A stretch of 64,000 nucleotides of DNA. It comes from Chloroflexi bacterium HGW-Chloroflexi-2. GTDB taxonomy: Bacteria > Chloroflexota > Anaerolineae > Anaerolineales > Anaerolineaceae. Positions 54,307-63,277 of this stretch are shown piece by piece. The notes under the pieces were generated by a model. The model worked only from the letters and a program-made list of their open reading frames with translations. It ran no database searches and was not told where the DNA came from. The number at the start of each line of letters is the position of its first letter. Positions within the stretch are counted from its first letter, which is position 1. The stretch spans positions 1 through 64,000 of the forward strand of contig PHBY01000020.1 in the NCBI GenBank assembly GCA_002840735.1, in the 5' to 3' direction. Both the position numbers and the translations under genes were made by a program.

Positions 54307-54334
54307 TTGACAGTCATGCAGGATTGATTATAAT
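54307..54334 (+). promoter_or_regulatory. tRNA-Asn promoter
   Basis: TTGACA at 54307-54312 and consensus TATAAT at 54329-54334 are separated by 16 bp and end 10 bp before the tRNA. Confidence 0.8.
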
Positions 54335-54344
54335 AATCAAGCCT

Positions 54345-54417
54345 TCCTCGATAGCTCAATCGGCAGAGCGGGCGGCTGTTAACCGCTAGGTTGTAGGTTC
54401 GAGTCCTACTCGAGGAG
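54345..54417 (+). tRNA. tRNA-Asn (GTT)
   Basis: The 73-nt cloverleaf has acceptor stem TCCTCGA/TCGAGGA and discriminator G. The anticodon loop is CTGTTAA, giving anticodon GTT, and the T-arm holds GGTTCGAGTCC. The CCA end is not encoded. A T-rich tract (CTTTTTTTATTT) follows and probably terminates transcription. It is the only tRNA I found. Confidence 0.97.
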
Positions 54418-54431
54418 CTTTTTTTATTTAA

Positions 54432-54466
54432 GCTGATGGCTGAAAGCTTAATGCTCAAAGCTGAAG
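54432..54466. repeat. Heptamer repeat tract (5 units)
   Basis: GCTGATG, GCTGAAA, GCTTAAT, GCTCAAA and GCTGAAG follow one another with period 7, starting 14 bp after the tRNA. Confidence 0.75.
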
Positions 54467-54637
54467 GCCGGAAAATGGAAATGGGGGATAAGAAAGCCTG
54501 TGAGATTAAGAGCTGTTGGAAATTCTTTCTCAATATTCTGTATTGTTATTTTTGTAAAATAATCTCAATTGTCCTGGTGGGTTCGAAAATGGTATGATGA
54601 AATTTGTCCATTCACCTTTTTGAATTGGGAGGTAACA

Positions 54638-54950
54638 ATGAGAAGCGCAAACTTCTGGAATGTTACGATACCACGCATATTGACCATTTATTCCTTTGCG
54701 GTTTTTTGTGTTCTTATGGATTGGTTTTGCGATTGCTTTGATGACCAATATAGTACTGTTAGATCAGTTGTGGAACTGGGTGCGCGCCTTGCACCTCTAT
54801 TGCAGGAGATCATCCCCTGGGTGCTTTTTCTGCCCATTATGGTTGGTTGTGGATCTGGGAATCATCCTGACCAATGATTTTCCGCTGGTTGGCAACAGCC
54901 GAGTTGGTGGGCTGGAAGCTATTGCCAGTGTCCAATTTGATCAAAGGGAA
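54638..54950 (+). pseudogene. Frameshifted small membrane protein
   Basis: GGGAGG precedes ATG 54638, which reads MRSANFWNVTIPRILTIYSF. Other frames then supply FLWIGFAIALMTNIVLLDQL, PLLQEIIPWVLFLPIMVG and LVVDLGIILTNDFPLVGNS in order. At least two frameshifts separate these hydrophobic segments. No family is recognised. Its 3' end is followed directly by a 19-bp tandem repeat. Confidence 0.55.
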
Positions 54951-55109
54951 GTAGGGGCGTTCAGCCGAACGCCCGTACACCGGCCGAATGCACGTACAAT
55001 ACCGAACGCCCGTACACCAGCCGAACGCCCGTACACCAGCCGAACGCCCGTACACCAGCCGAACGCCCGTACACCAGCCGAACGCCCGTACACCAGCCGA
55101 ACGCCCGTA
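54951..55109. repeat. 19-bp tandem repeat array derived from the palindrome family
   Basis: Five identical copies of CCGAACGCCCGTACACCAG run from 55002 to 55096, followed by a 13-bp partial copy. Degenerate copies lie at 54964-55000, and the array opens with GTAGGGGCGTTCAG, a half of the 28-bp palindrome. There are no unique spacers, so it is not a CRISPR. Confidence 0.9.
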
Positions 55110-55238
55110 AGAATGACGGATGTTGTGCGAAATCCAGGGTGATGGATAGAGTACCACCGGTTAGGAGAATTTGCAGAAATAATACATCAATCAACCCATT
55201 CGAAATTATAATAAAATCAAACCATTCAAAGGACAGCC

Positions 55239-55874
55239 ATGGATATCCTCATCAGACCAGAAACCGAAAACGATTATTTTGAAAACGAGCACGTTACCCG
55301 GGAAGCATTCTGGAATTTATATGTGCCGGGATGCAATGAACATTACCTGGTGCATGTCCTGCGGAAACATGCCGATTACTTGCCGGAGTTCAGTTTTGTG
55401 GCTGAGTATCAAAACAAGATCATTGGTAACATTTTCTATGCCCGTTCACATGTGATCAATGAAGACAGTGACAGGCTCGACACCTTGACCTTTGGTCCGG
55501 TGTGTGTCTTGCCCGAATACCAGCGCAAAGAGGTGGGATCCGCTCTGATTCAGCATACTGTAGCCATCGCCAGGCAGAAAAATTATCCGGCGATCATTAT
55601 TTATGGTTCCCCGAGTAATTATTGCAAACATGGCTTTAAGAATGCGAAGGATTATCTAATCAGCACGGTAGATGGTCGCTATCCTTATAGTATGTTGGTG
55701 CTGGAATTGCAGAAGGATGTATTTCAGAACCACTCCTGGAAATATTATGATAGCCCGGTGTATGATATTCAAGATGCCGAGGTAGAGGAATACGACAAAC
55801 GATTTCCGCCTAAGACAAAAGAATATCGTTATACCCAGGAAGAATTTGCCATTGCAATACGGGCAGCTTTGTGA
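55239..55874 (+). CDS. GNAT-family N-acetyltransferase
   Basis: The 211-residue protein has an N-terminal IRPETENDYFENEHVTREAF, then FVAEYQNKIIGNIFYARS, LTFGPVCVLPEYQRKEVGSAL and IIIYGSPSNYCKHGF. The Q-R-x-x-x-G-S acetyl-CoA loop is a slightly altered RxxGxG motif. It resembles YhbS-like acetyltransferases; the acceptor is unknown. It is a single gene after the repeat array. The C-terminal 60 residues extend beyond the minimal fold. Confidence 0.85.
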   Translation: MDILIRPETENDYFENEHVTREAFWNLYVPGCNEHYLVHVLRKHADYLPEFSFVAEYQNKIIGNIFYARSHVINEDSDRLDTLTFGPVCVLPEYQRKEVGSALIQHTVAIARQKNYPAIIIYGSPSNYCKHGFKNAKDYLISTVDGRYPYSMLVLELQKDVFQNHSWKYYDSPVYDIQDAEVEEYDKRFPPKTKEYRYTQEEFAIAIRAAL

Positions 55875-55985
55875 GCAAAGGGTGCGTCAGCGATGGCACC
55901 CTACAAGGAAGTATAATTGTCGTCCGTTCTCAGAATTCAGGTACAACTCACCATTTTCCGGTTGGGGAGAATCATTCTGAAGTGA

Positions 55986-56384
55986 ATGAAGAAAAATTTG
56001 GAGAAAAGCATGCTAACTTGTACAAATAAAACTGCACATAAACTCGCCATAGGAGGTTCGCTTGTGGCTACCTTGATGCTCATCTGGTTGAGCCTGGGGG
56101 TCGGTATTATTGGCGAGGATGGTGATCCTGCCAATCGGATGTATTTTATGGTAGTCGCCATCGGCATTATTGGCGCCATCATCACACGTCTGAGATCCTC
56201 TGGCATGGCACGCGTATTATTGGCGATGGCGTTCGTCCAGGCTTTGATCGCAGCCATTGCGATGTTCGCCAAGATGGGATTGCCTTATAGTGGACCGCTG
56301 GAGATCCTGTTGCTGAATGGTTTCTTTGTGGTTGCGTTTGTTGGGGCGGCTTGGCTGTTTCGTAGGGCAGCAAGCGTAGGGTGA
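55986..56384 (+). CDS. Small four-helix hypothetical membrane protein
   Basis: The protein of up to 132 residues has four hydrophobic segments, among them GGSLVATLMLIWLSLGVGII, MVVAIGIIGAIIT, AFVQALIAAIAMFA and LLLNGFFVVAFVGAAWLF. Similar small four-helix membrane proteins are common and uncharacterised. Its start could also be the ATG of MLTCTNK at 56010. Confidence 0.55.
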   Translation: MKKNLEKSMLTCTNKTAHKLAIGGSLVATLMLIWLSLGVGIIGEDGDPANRMYFMVVAIGIIGAIITRLRSSGMARVLLAMAFVQALIAAIAMFAKMGLPYSGPLEILLLNGFFVVAFVGAAWLFRRAASVG

Positions 56385-56516
56385 TAGCCAAAGGTCAATA
56401 AGCGAAGCGATGGCAAAGGGTAAGCCGTCAACGAATTTTTAACGATGGCTAAGGGCACGATGTAAACCAATGACATAATTGATCATTCCGGCGATGGTGG
56501 AATAGGTCGATGATGT

Positions 56517-56544
56517 GTAGGGGCGTTCGGCCGAACGCCCCTAC
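56517..56544. repeat. 28-bp perfect palindrome, fourth copy
   Basis: Exact copy with arm GTAGGGGCGTTCGG, between a small membrane-protein gene and the SRPBCC gene. Confidence 0.9.
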
Positions 56545-56702
56545 ACATGCATTGCCACCACAAAACACTGAATGCGATTTTTGTTTGAATTTATATTTGG
56601 GTGTTGCACCGATGGTGGTGATGGTGGTCGAATGCGTCAAAGTATGTACATGGTGTTTTCAAGGTTTAACTGCTCGGTATAATTTTTTCAGGAGAAAAAA
56701 TT

Positions 56703-57113
56703 ATGAAAATAACAGTTGAAAGTACAGTTGACGCACCTCTCTCAGAGGTTTGGCGTGCTTATAATACCCCTGAGAATATTAAACAATGGAATTTCGCTTC
56801 TGATGATTGGTATTGCCCCAACTCAACAGTGGATCTTCAGGTGGGTGGCGCATTCTGCTCGCGGATGGAAGCCAAAGATGGCAGCACAGGATTTGATTTT
56901 GAAGGTGTGTATACAAAGATTATTCCGCTGGAACTGATCGAATACCAGTTTGGTGACCGGATGGCAGAGATCACATTCGAGCAGAAACCTGAGGGGGTTG
57001 AAGTGCGGGTTAAATTTGACCCCGAGAATGAATTTCCCGTTGAGTATCAACAGGCAGGCTGGCAAAGTATTCTGGATAATTTTAAGCGGCATGTTGAGGG
57101 ATTGGACAGATAG
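56703..57113 (+). CDS. SRPBCC-domain protein (AHSA1-like)
   Basis: This 136-residue protein starts ITVESTVDAPLSEVWRAYN. It has WNFASDDWYCPN, a LQVGGAFCSRMEAKDGS strand pair, and a C-terminal helix YQQAGWQSILDNFKRHVE, the AHSA1/START-like SRPBCC pattern. Such proteins form a ligand cavity or act as co-chaperone-like domains; the role is unknown. AGGAG precedes the ATG. A YdeI-type gene follows 21 bp later and is probably co-transcribed. Confidence 0.85.
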   Translation: MKITVESTVDAPLSEVWRAYNTPENIKQWNFASDDWYCPNSTVDLQVGGAFCSRMEAKDGSTGFDFEGVYTKIIPLELIEYQFGDRMAEITFEQKPEGVEVRVKFDPENEFPVEYQQAGWQSILDNFKRHVEGLDR

Positions 57114-57134
57114 TCAGGCAGAAGGTCAGAAAAA

Positions 57135-57599
57135 ATGAGCGAAACGAAGCAAATTTCCTTTGATGCAGTGGTTGAAAGTGAAGGGAAATTTACTTTTGTG
57201 GCCATTCCATTTTCACCGCGCGAAGTTTGGGGAGCAAAACCACGTTTTTCTGTCTGCGGCACCATAAACGAAAAAGCTGTTCGCGGCACATTGGGTGCGT
57301 TAGGACAGGATTATTTTTTACGATTAGGTGCAACCTGGCTGAGAGACAATGGAATTAATCCTGGTGACCAGGTGAATGTAATGCTAGCGTTGGAAGGACC
57401 ACAAGAGGAAAACCTGGCAGAGGAGATTAAACTGGCCTTGATAGCCAATGAAAAAGCAAAAACCTTTTTTGATGGCTTGCCAACTTTTTATCGCAAGAAT
57501 TTTATCCGCTGGATAGAGAGCGCTAAACGGGGAGAAACACGTACCAAGCGAATTAAGGAAATGTTAATTCTTTTGGAAGAGGGTAAACGAGAAAAATAA
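57135..57599 (+). CDS. DUF1905 / YdeI-like protein
   Basis: The 154-residue protein has an N-terminal DUF1905 barrel (KFTFVAIPFSPREVWGAK, then GTINEKAVRGTLGALGQDY). It continues into a YdeI/OmpD-associated C-terminal helix domain (FFDGLPTFYRKNFIRWIESA and KRGETRTKRIKEMLILL). These domains are often linked to SRPBCC proteins, as here, where it follows 21 bp after an AHSA1-like gene. The biochemical role is unknown. Confidence 0.85.
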   Translation: MSETKQISFDAVVESEGKFTFVAIPFSPREVWGAKPRFSVCGTINEKAVRGTLGALGQDYFLRLGATWLRDNGINPGDQVNVMLALEGPQEENLAEEIKLALIANEKAKTFFDGLPTFYRKNFIRWIESAKRGETRTKRIKEMLILLEEGKREK

Positions 57600-57901
57600 T
57601 TATTGGGATTTGGGGACCATTGTCGTTAGACAATTGCAATCTTTATTCGATTTGATATAGGTCTACAATTTATTCATTTTGTTCAATATTATGTTTACTG
57701 AAAAAAGGTGGATTTTTTTTGTTTCTTTTTTCGATATCCAATACTATACTGAACAGATTCAAGAATCGCCGTCACTGACGAACCCATCCAGCGTTCGATC
57801 AGCTTACCAGATAAATAAACAGTAATCCTGATATTATGGGGTCAAGTCGCTCCGGATGGCATTTTTGAACAGAATCCTTTCAGCATATCAAAGAGGTTCC
57901 C
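57600..57901. other. Intergenic stretch without identified features
   Basis: About 300 bp of AT-rich sequence with a poly-T run near 57710. I see no gene, RNA or clear repeat here. Confidence 0.5.
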
Positions 57902-58341
57902 ATGACAAATATAGCTCCACACCCGGCAAAATCAACACTACAGGTAGGTTTCTTTTCAGCCATCTTCATGGCACTTATGACCATAATAACCTTTGGGTTT
58001 GCAATCACGGCCATCCCCATCTCCGGTGCCAATTGTATGGAAAATTGCATTGAGTACCCGTATCTGAACACCATTAGTCAATTTCCAAAGGATTTTCAAT
58101 GGATGATCCCGGCCATTGTGATGATGCTGGTTTATCTGGTATTTATGGTGTCCATTCATCTTATGCTGCTCCAGAATAAAAGATATTTGGTCAAATTGGA
58201 CTGGCTTTTGCGGTGATCATCACCATGTTGTTGGTGGCGGATGACTTTATCCAATTTTCCGTGGTTCCGGTCAGACGCAATGAATTGATTTGTCATTTTG
58301 ACAGATTTCTGCACATTCAAGACAGATTTTCCGGTTTATAA
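57902..58341 (+). pseudogene. Frameshifted small membrane protein
   Basis: The first frame gives VGFFSAIFMALMTIITFGF and MIPAIVMMLVYLVFMVSIHL, then ends LVKLDWLLR. A second frame from about 58189 restores the hydrophobic GQIGLAFAVIITMLLVADDF followed by IQFSVVPV. Together they resemble a four-helix uncharacterised membrane protein split by a one-base change near 58185. The tail after IQFSVVPV looks degenerate. Confidence 0.55.
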
Positions 58342-58388
58342 TAGAACATATATTCAATATTCTATTAATGATTTGGAGGATTATAAAT

Positions 58389-58922
58389 ATGGAACAGGAG
58401 ACTTTAAACCTCATTATTGGCGGCGGAATCGGCTTCCTGGCATCCTTCCTGGTGACGGTTGCGACCTTTATCTTCCAGAATTATCAGAGTAACAAGAAGC
58501 ACACATGGGAGGTGGAGGATAAGCGTGATCGCAATCGTCTGGGCGTCATCAGCCGGCGGTTAGACCAGATCGAGCAGGAAGCCGCCAATATCATCGAATG
58601 GGCGAATACGATCTATCTACAATATCCATTGTATGCCAAAGAAGGTGTTTCAGAGGAAAAACTGAATGAATTAACCTCCGGGTATCTAAAAAATACCAAT
58701 TTGATTCCGAATGCATTCATGCTGGAGGATAGGGAACTGGAGAAATCTGTCAAGACCTTTGGTACCAACAGTTTGGATTTGTATAACAGGGTTTCAGAGG
58801 GTTCAATGCCAGGTGAAAAACGAAACTGGCAGGAAATTGCAGATATCTATGACCAATTGAGGCTGGATTATGCGTATGTGTTGAAATGTCTGGACGGGTA
58901 TCGGGTTAAGAACAGTTCATAA
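58389..58922 (+). CDS. Hypothetical membrane-anchored helical protein
   Basis: The 177-residue protein has one N-terminal membrane helix, IIGGGIGFLASFLVTVATFIF. A charged soluble domain of helices follows (RLGVISRRLDQIEQEAANII and so on), with the C-terminal part reading IYDQLRLDYAYVLKCLDGY. No family is recognised. GGAGGA 8 nt before ATG 58389 fixes the start. It may be a signalling or scaffold protein, but no motif supports that. Confidence 0.65.
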   Translation: MEQETLNLIIGGGIGFLASFLVTVATFIFQNYQSNKKHTWEVEDKRDRNRLGVISRRLDQIEQEAANIIEWANTIYLQYPLYAKEGVSEEKLNELTSGYLKNTNLIPNAFMLEDRELEKSVKTFGTNSLDLYNRVSEGSMPGEKRNWQEIADIYDQLRLDYAYVLKCLDGYRVKNSS

Positions 58923-58931
58923 GCTGTTGAG

Positions 58932-59090
58932 ATGTTGAGAATTTTTGTGATTTTTTTGTGTTGGTGTTGCCTTTTTTGCCACTATTGATTTCGGGTCAAT
59001 GGAATTGGTGGGAAGGTTGGTCATATGGTGTATTGGGGTTTGTAAGTTTTGTCATTTTGGTCAGGTCTTTGGTTTATGATACAATTAAAA
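58932..59090 (+). pseudogene. N-terminal remnant of an isoprenylcysteine-methyltransferase-like protein
   Basis: MLRIFVIF, followed after a shift in a T-run by VLVLPFLPLLISGQWNWWEG and WSYGVLGFVSFVILVRSL, resembles the first two helices of ICMT/PEMT-type membrane methyltransferases. The methyltransferase core is absent. The promoter of the next gene lies inside the remnant. Confidence 0.4.
59057..59085 (+). promoter_or_regulatory. Promoter of the diguanylate cyclase gene
   Basis: TTGGTC at 59057-59062 and TACAAT at 59080-59085 are 17 bp apart, 32 bp before ATG 59118. Confidence 0.6.
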
Positions 59091-59117
59091 ATCAGCCCCC
59101 ACTCCAAACAAAGAATC

Positions 59118-60587
59118 ATGCACACAAGACTCAAAAGCTTTCTTTTCAATAAATACCGCCTGATCGGCATCCTGACCGTGGTGTTGGTTTTCTCGTTCAC
59201 TTTCACCAGTCTGGTCAGTTATAACGTCACTCGCACTTCAATCGACAGTGATGCAAAAACCAAAATCCTGCCACTGATCAGTGATAATATCTACTCCGAG
59301 ATTCAGAAAGAGCTACTGCAGCCAATTTACAATTCATCGATCATGGCAAATGACGAATTCCTGGTCGAATGGGTACTGGCAGGTGAGCAGGATACAGAAG
59401 AGATCGTGCGGTATCTTCAGCGCATCAAAGAACGCTATGGCTATTTCAGTGCTTTTTATATTTCAGCCCGAACCAACAATTACTATTATTATGAAGGCAT
59501 CCTCAAACAAATCAGACCTGAAGATGAACATGACATCTGGTATTACGACTTTGTCCGCTCAGGCCGACATTATGATCTGGATGTAGACAATGATGAAGCC
59601 ACCTCTGGTACCCTGACCATTTTCATCAACCACCGATTGGAAGACAATCAGGGCAATTTCCTGGGTGTTACCGGGGTAGGACTGAAAATGAGTGAGGTGG
59701 GTGAGACGCTGGAATCATACCGAAAGCGCTTCGGGCATCTGATCTATTTGATTGATTCAGAGGGGCTGATCCAGATCCATCCAGACCAGGATCTGGTGGA
59801 GAACACCAATATCCGCGAGTTGGAAGGGTTGCAAGATATCGGTGATAATATCCTTAGGAACGATGATGTTACCCATTATTATGAATTCCGAACAAAAAAT
59901 GGAGAACAAACTCTCTCTGCGCGTTATTTGCCAGATTTAGATTGGTACTTGATTGTTGAACAGGATCAAACGCAGGCGTTAGAAGCAGCCCGACTGGGAT
60001 TGTTTGGCAATATTGGTATTGGGGTTGTAGTAACGATTTTAGTGATTGGACTGGTAGTAATTGTTGTCAACCTGTATATATCCAAACTGGAAGAAACTGC
60101 CAATCGTGATGAGCTGACGGGGCTGTATAACCGACGCAAAATGGATGAAATATTGTCTCGCGAGATTGCTTTTTCCAAACGCTATGGTGAACCATTGAGT
60201 TTGATGATGATGGACATTGATTATTTCAAGTCGGTTAACGATAGCTATGGTCACCACGCTGGAGATCATTATCTGGTCGAGTTTGCGAAGGTACTCCGGG
60301 AAGAAGTGCGTCTGGTGGATTATGTTGGGCGCTGGGGGGGCGAGGAGTTTATTATCCTGTTGCCCAAGACCAATGTTGAACAAGCCAAAGGTCTGGCGGA
60401 ACGCTTGCGGTATGCTGTAGAAGTGATGCAGATTGAGAGTGGTCGCGGTTTGATCTCGCGCACGGTCAGCATTGGGATCGCCAGTGCCCAATCAGGTAAA
60501 ATGGATGTGGATGAGATCATTCGTCACGCAGATGAAGCCATGTATCGCGCTAAGCAACAAAGTGGTAATTGTGTAGTTGTCTGGTGA
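59118..60587 (+). CDS. Membrane diguanylate cyclase with dCache sensor
   Basis: The 489-residue protein has a membrane helix near residue 20, then an extracytoplasmic Cache-type sensor (about 45-290) with FLGVTGVGLKMSEVGETLE and LIYLIDSEGLIQIHPDQDL. A second helix follows, then a GGDEF domain. The active site reads GGEEF, preceded by RLVD five residues earlier, the I-site for product inhibition. It should make c-di-GMP in response to an external ligand. It is functionally opposite to the HD-GYP enzyme at 16 kb. A longer frame upstream lacks support; the promoter at 59057 favours ATG 59118. Confidence 0.9.
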   Translation: MHTRLKSFLFNKYRLIGILTVVLVFSFTFTSLVSYNVTRTSIDSDAKTKILPLISDNIYSEIQKELLQPIYNSSIMANDEFLVEWVLAGEQDTEEIVRYLQRIKERYGYFSAFYISARTNNYYYYEGILKQIRPEDEHDIWYYDFVRSGRHYDLDVDNDEATSGTLTIFINHRLEDNQGNFLGVTGVGLKMSEVGETLESYRKRFGHLIYLIDSEGLIQIHPDQDLVENTNIRELEGLQDIGDNILRNDDVTHYYEFRTKNGEQTLSARYLPDLDWYLIVEQDQTQALEAARLGLFGNIGIGVVVTILVIGLVVIVVNLYISKLEETANRDELTGLYNRRKMDEILSREIAFSKRYGEPLSLMMMDIDYFKSVNDSYGHHAGDHYLVEFAKVLREEVRLVDYVGRWGGEEFIILLPKTNVEQAKGLAERLRYAVEVMQIESGRGLISRTVSIGIASAQSGKMDVDEIIRHADEAMYRAKQQSGNCVVVW

Positions 60588-60610
60588 TAACAGAATCAAC
60601 ACAAAAAGAA

Positions 60611-60635
60611 AAAGGCACCCACCTGGATGCCCTTT
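60611..60635. terminator. Convergent terminator hairpin
   Basis: GGCAcCCA pairs with TGGaTGCC with one mismatch, flanked by an A-run on the left and CTTTC on the right. It lies between the convergent cyclase gene and the lipoprotein gene at 60657. Confidence 0.5.
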
Positions 60636-60656
60636 CTATCAACTATTGTGTTTCGA

Positions 60657-62042
60657 CTAATAACTGGTCAAACTGACAAATGCTTCAATCCGGTCAGGTA
60701 GCCCGGATGTGGCATTCGTAACATAGACATCATATGTCAGTGTGCCATTAGCAGGTACCGGGTCTGGGTAGGTATAACCACCACCAATGATCTCATCAGC
60801 AGCGTCGTAGAGTATAACTGTCACGTATGGATTATTGATTTCCTGATTGTGATCATTCGCAATGGTGACGGAAACGAATGGATATAGATTATCATCGATA
60901 AAGGTTGAACTTTGGATGGAGAGGGGATTTGAGGAAAACTCCTGATTAGCCGGGTCTCCTGCCATGACATTTACTTTAAAATCAACTGGAGCAGCGCCTT
61001 CAGAAAGAGTAACGGCACCAGGCGATACACCGATTGTTTGCCCCGGCCAGATCAAACTGATAATACCACTGGCAATCTGTGCAACGGATCCATCATCTTC
61101 AAAAATAGTGAGATGGTATTCAGCACCTCTCATAACTTCGTTGGTGGTATTTTGCACCAGGAAGCCACCACCCAGATTCGTCTCATCGTAATAGAATCCG
61201 GTTTTGAGGATGGAGAGATCCGTAAATAGATTGGCGTCATTGGTTTCATTTGAGAGGATATTGAGCTTGGGGAAGAACTCATAGGTAACTGGATCATCGG
61301 AAACAAAACCATTTATGCTGAGCCCGACACTTGAATTTCCTGGTAAGAAATTTAGTGTGGTGTATCCTCCACCAACCACTAAACCAGCTGCATCATAGGC
61401 CAGCATGTCCACACGCACATAGGTGTAGGTGGTGGCACTGTTGTTGGTCATCACCGTTGTGAAGCGGTCCCAGTAAGGGTCGAAATAATAGCGGGAATTC
61501 GAAAAGCTGAAAGGATTGACTTCTGAACCGACAGCATCCATGTAATATGTCCATTCGATGTTGACATTATCAGCCAGCATGCCTTCATCCAGGAACATCT
61601 GGCTGGCAACCCCGGTCTTTCCTCCGGCAGCGATGAAGTCGATGTATCCATTTTCTGTTTTCAGTGTCGTTCCGGCAGCGTCGGTAACCGTGATGGTGTA
61701 CTCAATATCTTCAACCCCGTCGGAATCCAGATTTTCAAAAAGAAAGACGGTGATCAGGTTGCGTTCATCCTGGATATAGATAGGTTCTTTCATGACCAGC
61801 ACAGAGTCGGACATGCTATCCGAAGATGATGAGGAGGAAGCGATTGCTGGAAGTGAGGTAGGTTCTGCGCCGGGTTCGGAGGTGGGAATGGTGCGCACAG
61901 TGCCGGAAGTTTCCGATGTAGGCAAGGTGGAGGAGTTGGATTCATCGTCGGAATCCGATCCACCTGGAGAAAAATTACAGGCGAGAGATACCAATAATGG
62001 GAGAATGAGGGCAACTAATGGAAGTTTGGAGCTACGAGTCAT
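60657..62042 (-). CDS. Lipoprotein with repeated FxLYD-like domains
   Basis: The 461-residue protein has a lipobox (VSLAC, Cys22) and a Ser/Asp/Pro-rich low-complexity linker to about residue 75. Three or four beta domains with alternating polar residues follow. Repeats of the pattern YxYVRVDMLAYDAAGLVVGGGY and YVTVILYDAADEIIGGGY resemble FxLYD domains. It is exported and anchored outside the membrane, role unknown. It is transcribed convergently with the cyclase gene. Confidence 0.7.
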   Translation of the reverse strand: MTRSSKLPLVALILPLLVSLACNFSPGGSDSDDESNSSTLPTSETSGTVRTIPTSEPGAEPTSLPAIASSSSSSDSMSDSVLVMKEPIYIQDERNLITVFLFENLDSDGVEDIEYTITVTDAAGTTLKTENGYIDFIAAGGKTGVASQMFLDEGMLADNVNIEWTYYMDAVGSEVNPFSFSNSRYYFDPYWDRFTTVMTNNSATTYTYVRVDMLAYDAAGLVVGGGYTTLNFLPGNSSVGLSINGFVSDDPVTYEFFPKLNILSNETNDANLFTDLSILKTGFYYDETNLGGGFLVQNTTNEVMRGAEYHLTIFEDDGSVAQIASGIISLIWPGQTIGVSPGAVTLSEGAAPVDFKVNVMAGDPANQEFSSNPLSIQSSTFIDDNLYPFVSVTIANDHNQEINNPYVTVILYDAADEIIGGGYTYPDPVPANGTLTYDVYVTNATSGLPDRIEAFVSLTSY

Positions 62043-62167
62043 TTTATACTCCTTGATTTAGAAAAGTAGAAAACGAATGGAATACAGAAGAGTATAGCTA
62101 ATATGATAAAAAAGATCAATATTATGTAATATATTATGTAATATAATGTAGGGTCTTTTGTCCAAAT

Positions 62168-62190
62168 ACGGGGTTTTTACCAAAAACCCC
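62168..62190. repeat. Small hairpin GGGGTTTTT / AAAAACCCC
   Basis: Nine-base perfect arms around a short centre, followed by CTAC; it resembles the GTAGGGG palindromes in style. It lies between the two lipoprotein genes. Confidence 0.6.
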
Positions 62191-62206
62191 TACTACACAC
62201 AAATAA

Positions 62207-62241
62207 AAAAAGGCGGCTGTGTAACTGCAGGACGCCTTTTT
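62207..62241 (-). terminator. Intrinsic terminator of the META-domain lipoprotein gene
   Basis: On the minus strand AAAAAGGCG (62241-62233) pairs with CGCCTTTTT (62215-62207), and a further T-run follows. It lies 22 bp after the stop codon at 62263. Confidence 0.7.
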
Positions 62242-62262
62242 ACGGGTGGATGGATATTGGAA

Positions 62263-63036
62263 TTAATCAACAAGAGAGAATGAGATTAGTGTGGTGTCAT
62301 CTGCCGCAAAGATTTGTAACGAATCACCGCTGATGCGATAGCTGGCTGCTTTATCCAGAGCTACCAGAAAGGCAGTTTCTTCTGCCATTAAGCCATCTCC
62401 ACAGAACATCTTTGTGGAACCAATAGCACTGATGGAGAGATCTTTGTCCTTTACTTCGTAATTGGCGAAGTAATCATTGCAACCAGCATTCCCGCTGATT
62501 TTACCATCTTTATCAAAGGAAAGCGTTTGCTGGGCAGCCTGAATCGAGGATGAGGAGACAACACCATCCGAAGATTCGGTGTTTACATAGGTCGCCAGCC
62601 AGCTGGTGCCCGCCAATTCCTGGCTCTGCGCTTCAAAAATAGCCAGAGTGTTCCCATTTTCATCCAGCAGATGTAAACGAGTATCTGTGATGTTGTATTT
62701 GCTGGCTTTGCGTAATGCGCTGGTATAGTCACTGGACTGGGTCATGATGGTTTCCTCGCAAGCCATCAGGGTACCCATCAGGTCTTCTCCGATAGAGAAG
62801 GAATCACCTTTGCTGGTGTAAGATCCACCATAATGATTACAGCCATCGTTTCCGGTGAGTGTGTCACCGTTTAAGTTTAGGGTGATGGTGGTTTCAGAAA
62901 GCGCTGGTTTTCCATTCAATTCCACCAGAATCCAGCTGGTGCCTTCCAGTGAGGTAGAAGCCTTTGGCTGGCAGGCAGCTAAGGCGAAAGTGGCGATCAT
63001 CATCAATATTATTAAGTTTTTAACAGTTGTTTTCAT
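62263..63036 (-). CDS. Lipoprotein with two META domains (HslJ-like)
   Basis: The 257-residue lipoprotein (lipobox ALAAC) carries two META domains. Each starts with a LxGTSW box (SLEGTSWILVELNG and LAGTSWLATYVNTES) and has a GNDGCNHYGGSY or GNAGCNDYFANY motif. Two conserved Cys pairs (GTLMACEE and TKMFCGDG) probably form disulfides outside the cell. META-domain proteins such as HslJ are linked to envelope stress or small-molecule binding; function is unproven. Its start is 340 bp from the divergent atpD gene. Confidence 0.85.
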   Translation of the reverse strand: MKTTVKNLIILMMIATFALAACQPKASTSLEGTSWILVELNGKPALSETTITLNLNGDTLTGNDGCNHYGGSYTSKGDSFSIGEDLMGTLMACEETIMTQSSDYTSALRKASKYNITDTRLHLLDENGNTLAIFEAQSQELAGTSWLATYVNTESSDGVVSSSSIQAAQQTLSFDKDGKISGNAGCNDYFANYEVKDKDLSISAIGSTKMFCGDGLMAEETAFLVALDKAASYRISGDSLQIFAADDTTLISFSLVD

Positions 63037-63175
63037 TCATTTCCTCCATCTTTTCTAACAATAAATTATCTCAATAATAGGACGAACCATGTTTGCAAAA
63101 GGTTCCCCGGGCAACTGGTTACAATCGAGGGCAAGTTGTTTCTAATACGATTCTTATAATTCGGAAAATCTATTC

Positions 63176-63184
63176 TGTTATAAT
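63176..63184 (+). promoter_or_regulatory. Extended -10 promoter candidate for atpD
   Basis: TGTTATAAT matches the extended -10 form TGnTATAAT. No clear -35 box is seen. It lies about 195 bp upstream of the atpD start; the rest of the 63037-63379 spacer shows nothing distinct. Confidence 0.4.
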
Positions 63185-63277
63185 TAATTTCACAATCACG
63201 CTTGCATTACAGCTCCAACCTTAACAAATGTACTGAAAACCAATACCCCTCATTAATCTGATGGGGATCAATTTTGA

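Noticed and set aside
54345-54417. tRNA-Asn as the attachment site of the phage-derived cassette
   Set aside because: No integrase is present, the cassette ends 3.8 kb away with a glycosidase gene between, and I saw no duplicated tRNA 3' end near 40.3 kb.
54951-55109. Possible CRISPR array
   Set aside because: The units are contiguous 19-mers without unique spacers, there are no cas genes, and they derive from a local palindrome.
54837-55194. Minus-strand frames encoding tandem VRAFGWCTG-type repeats
   Set aside because: They only translate the 19-bp DNA repeat; no start signals or neighbours support a protein.
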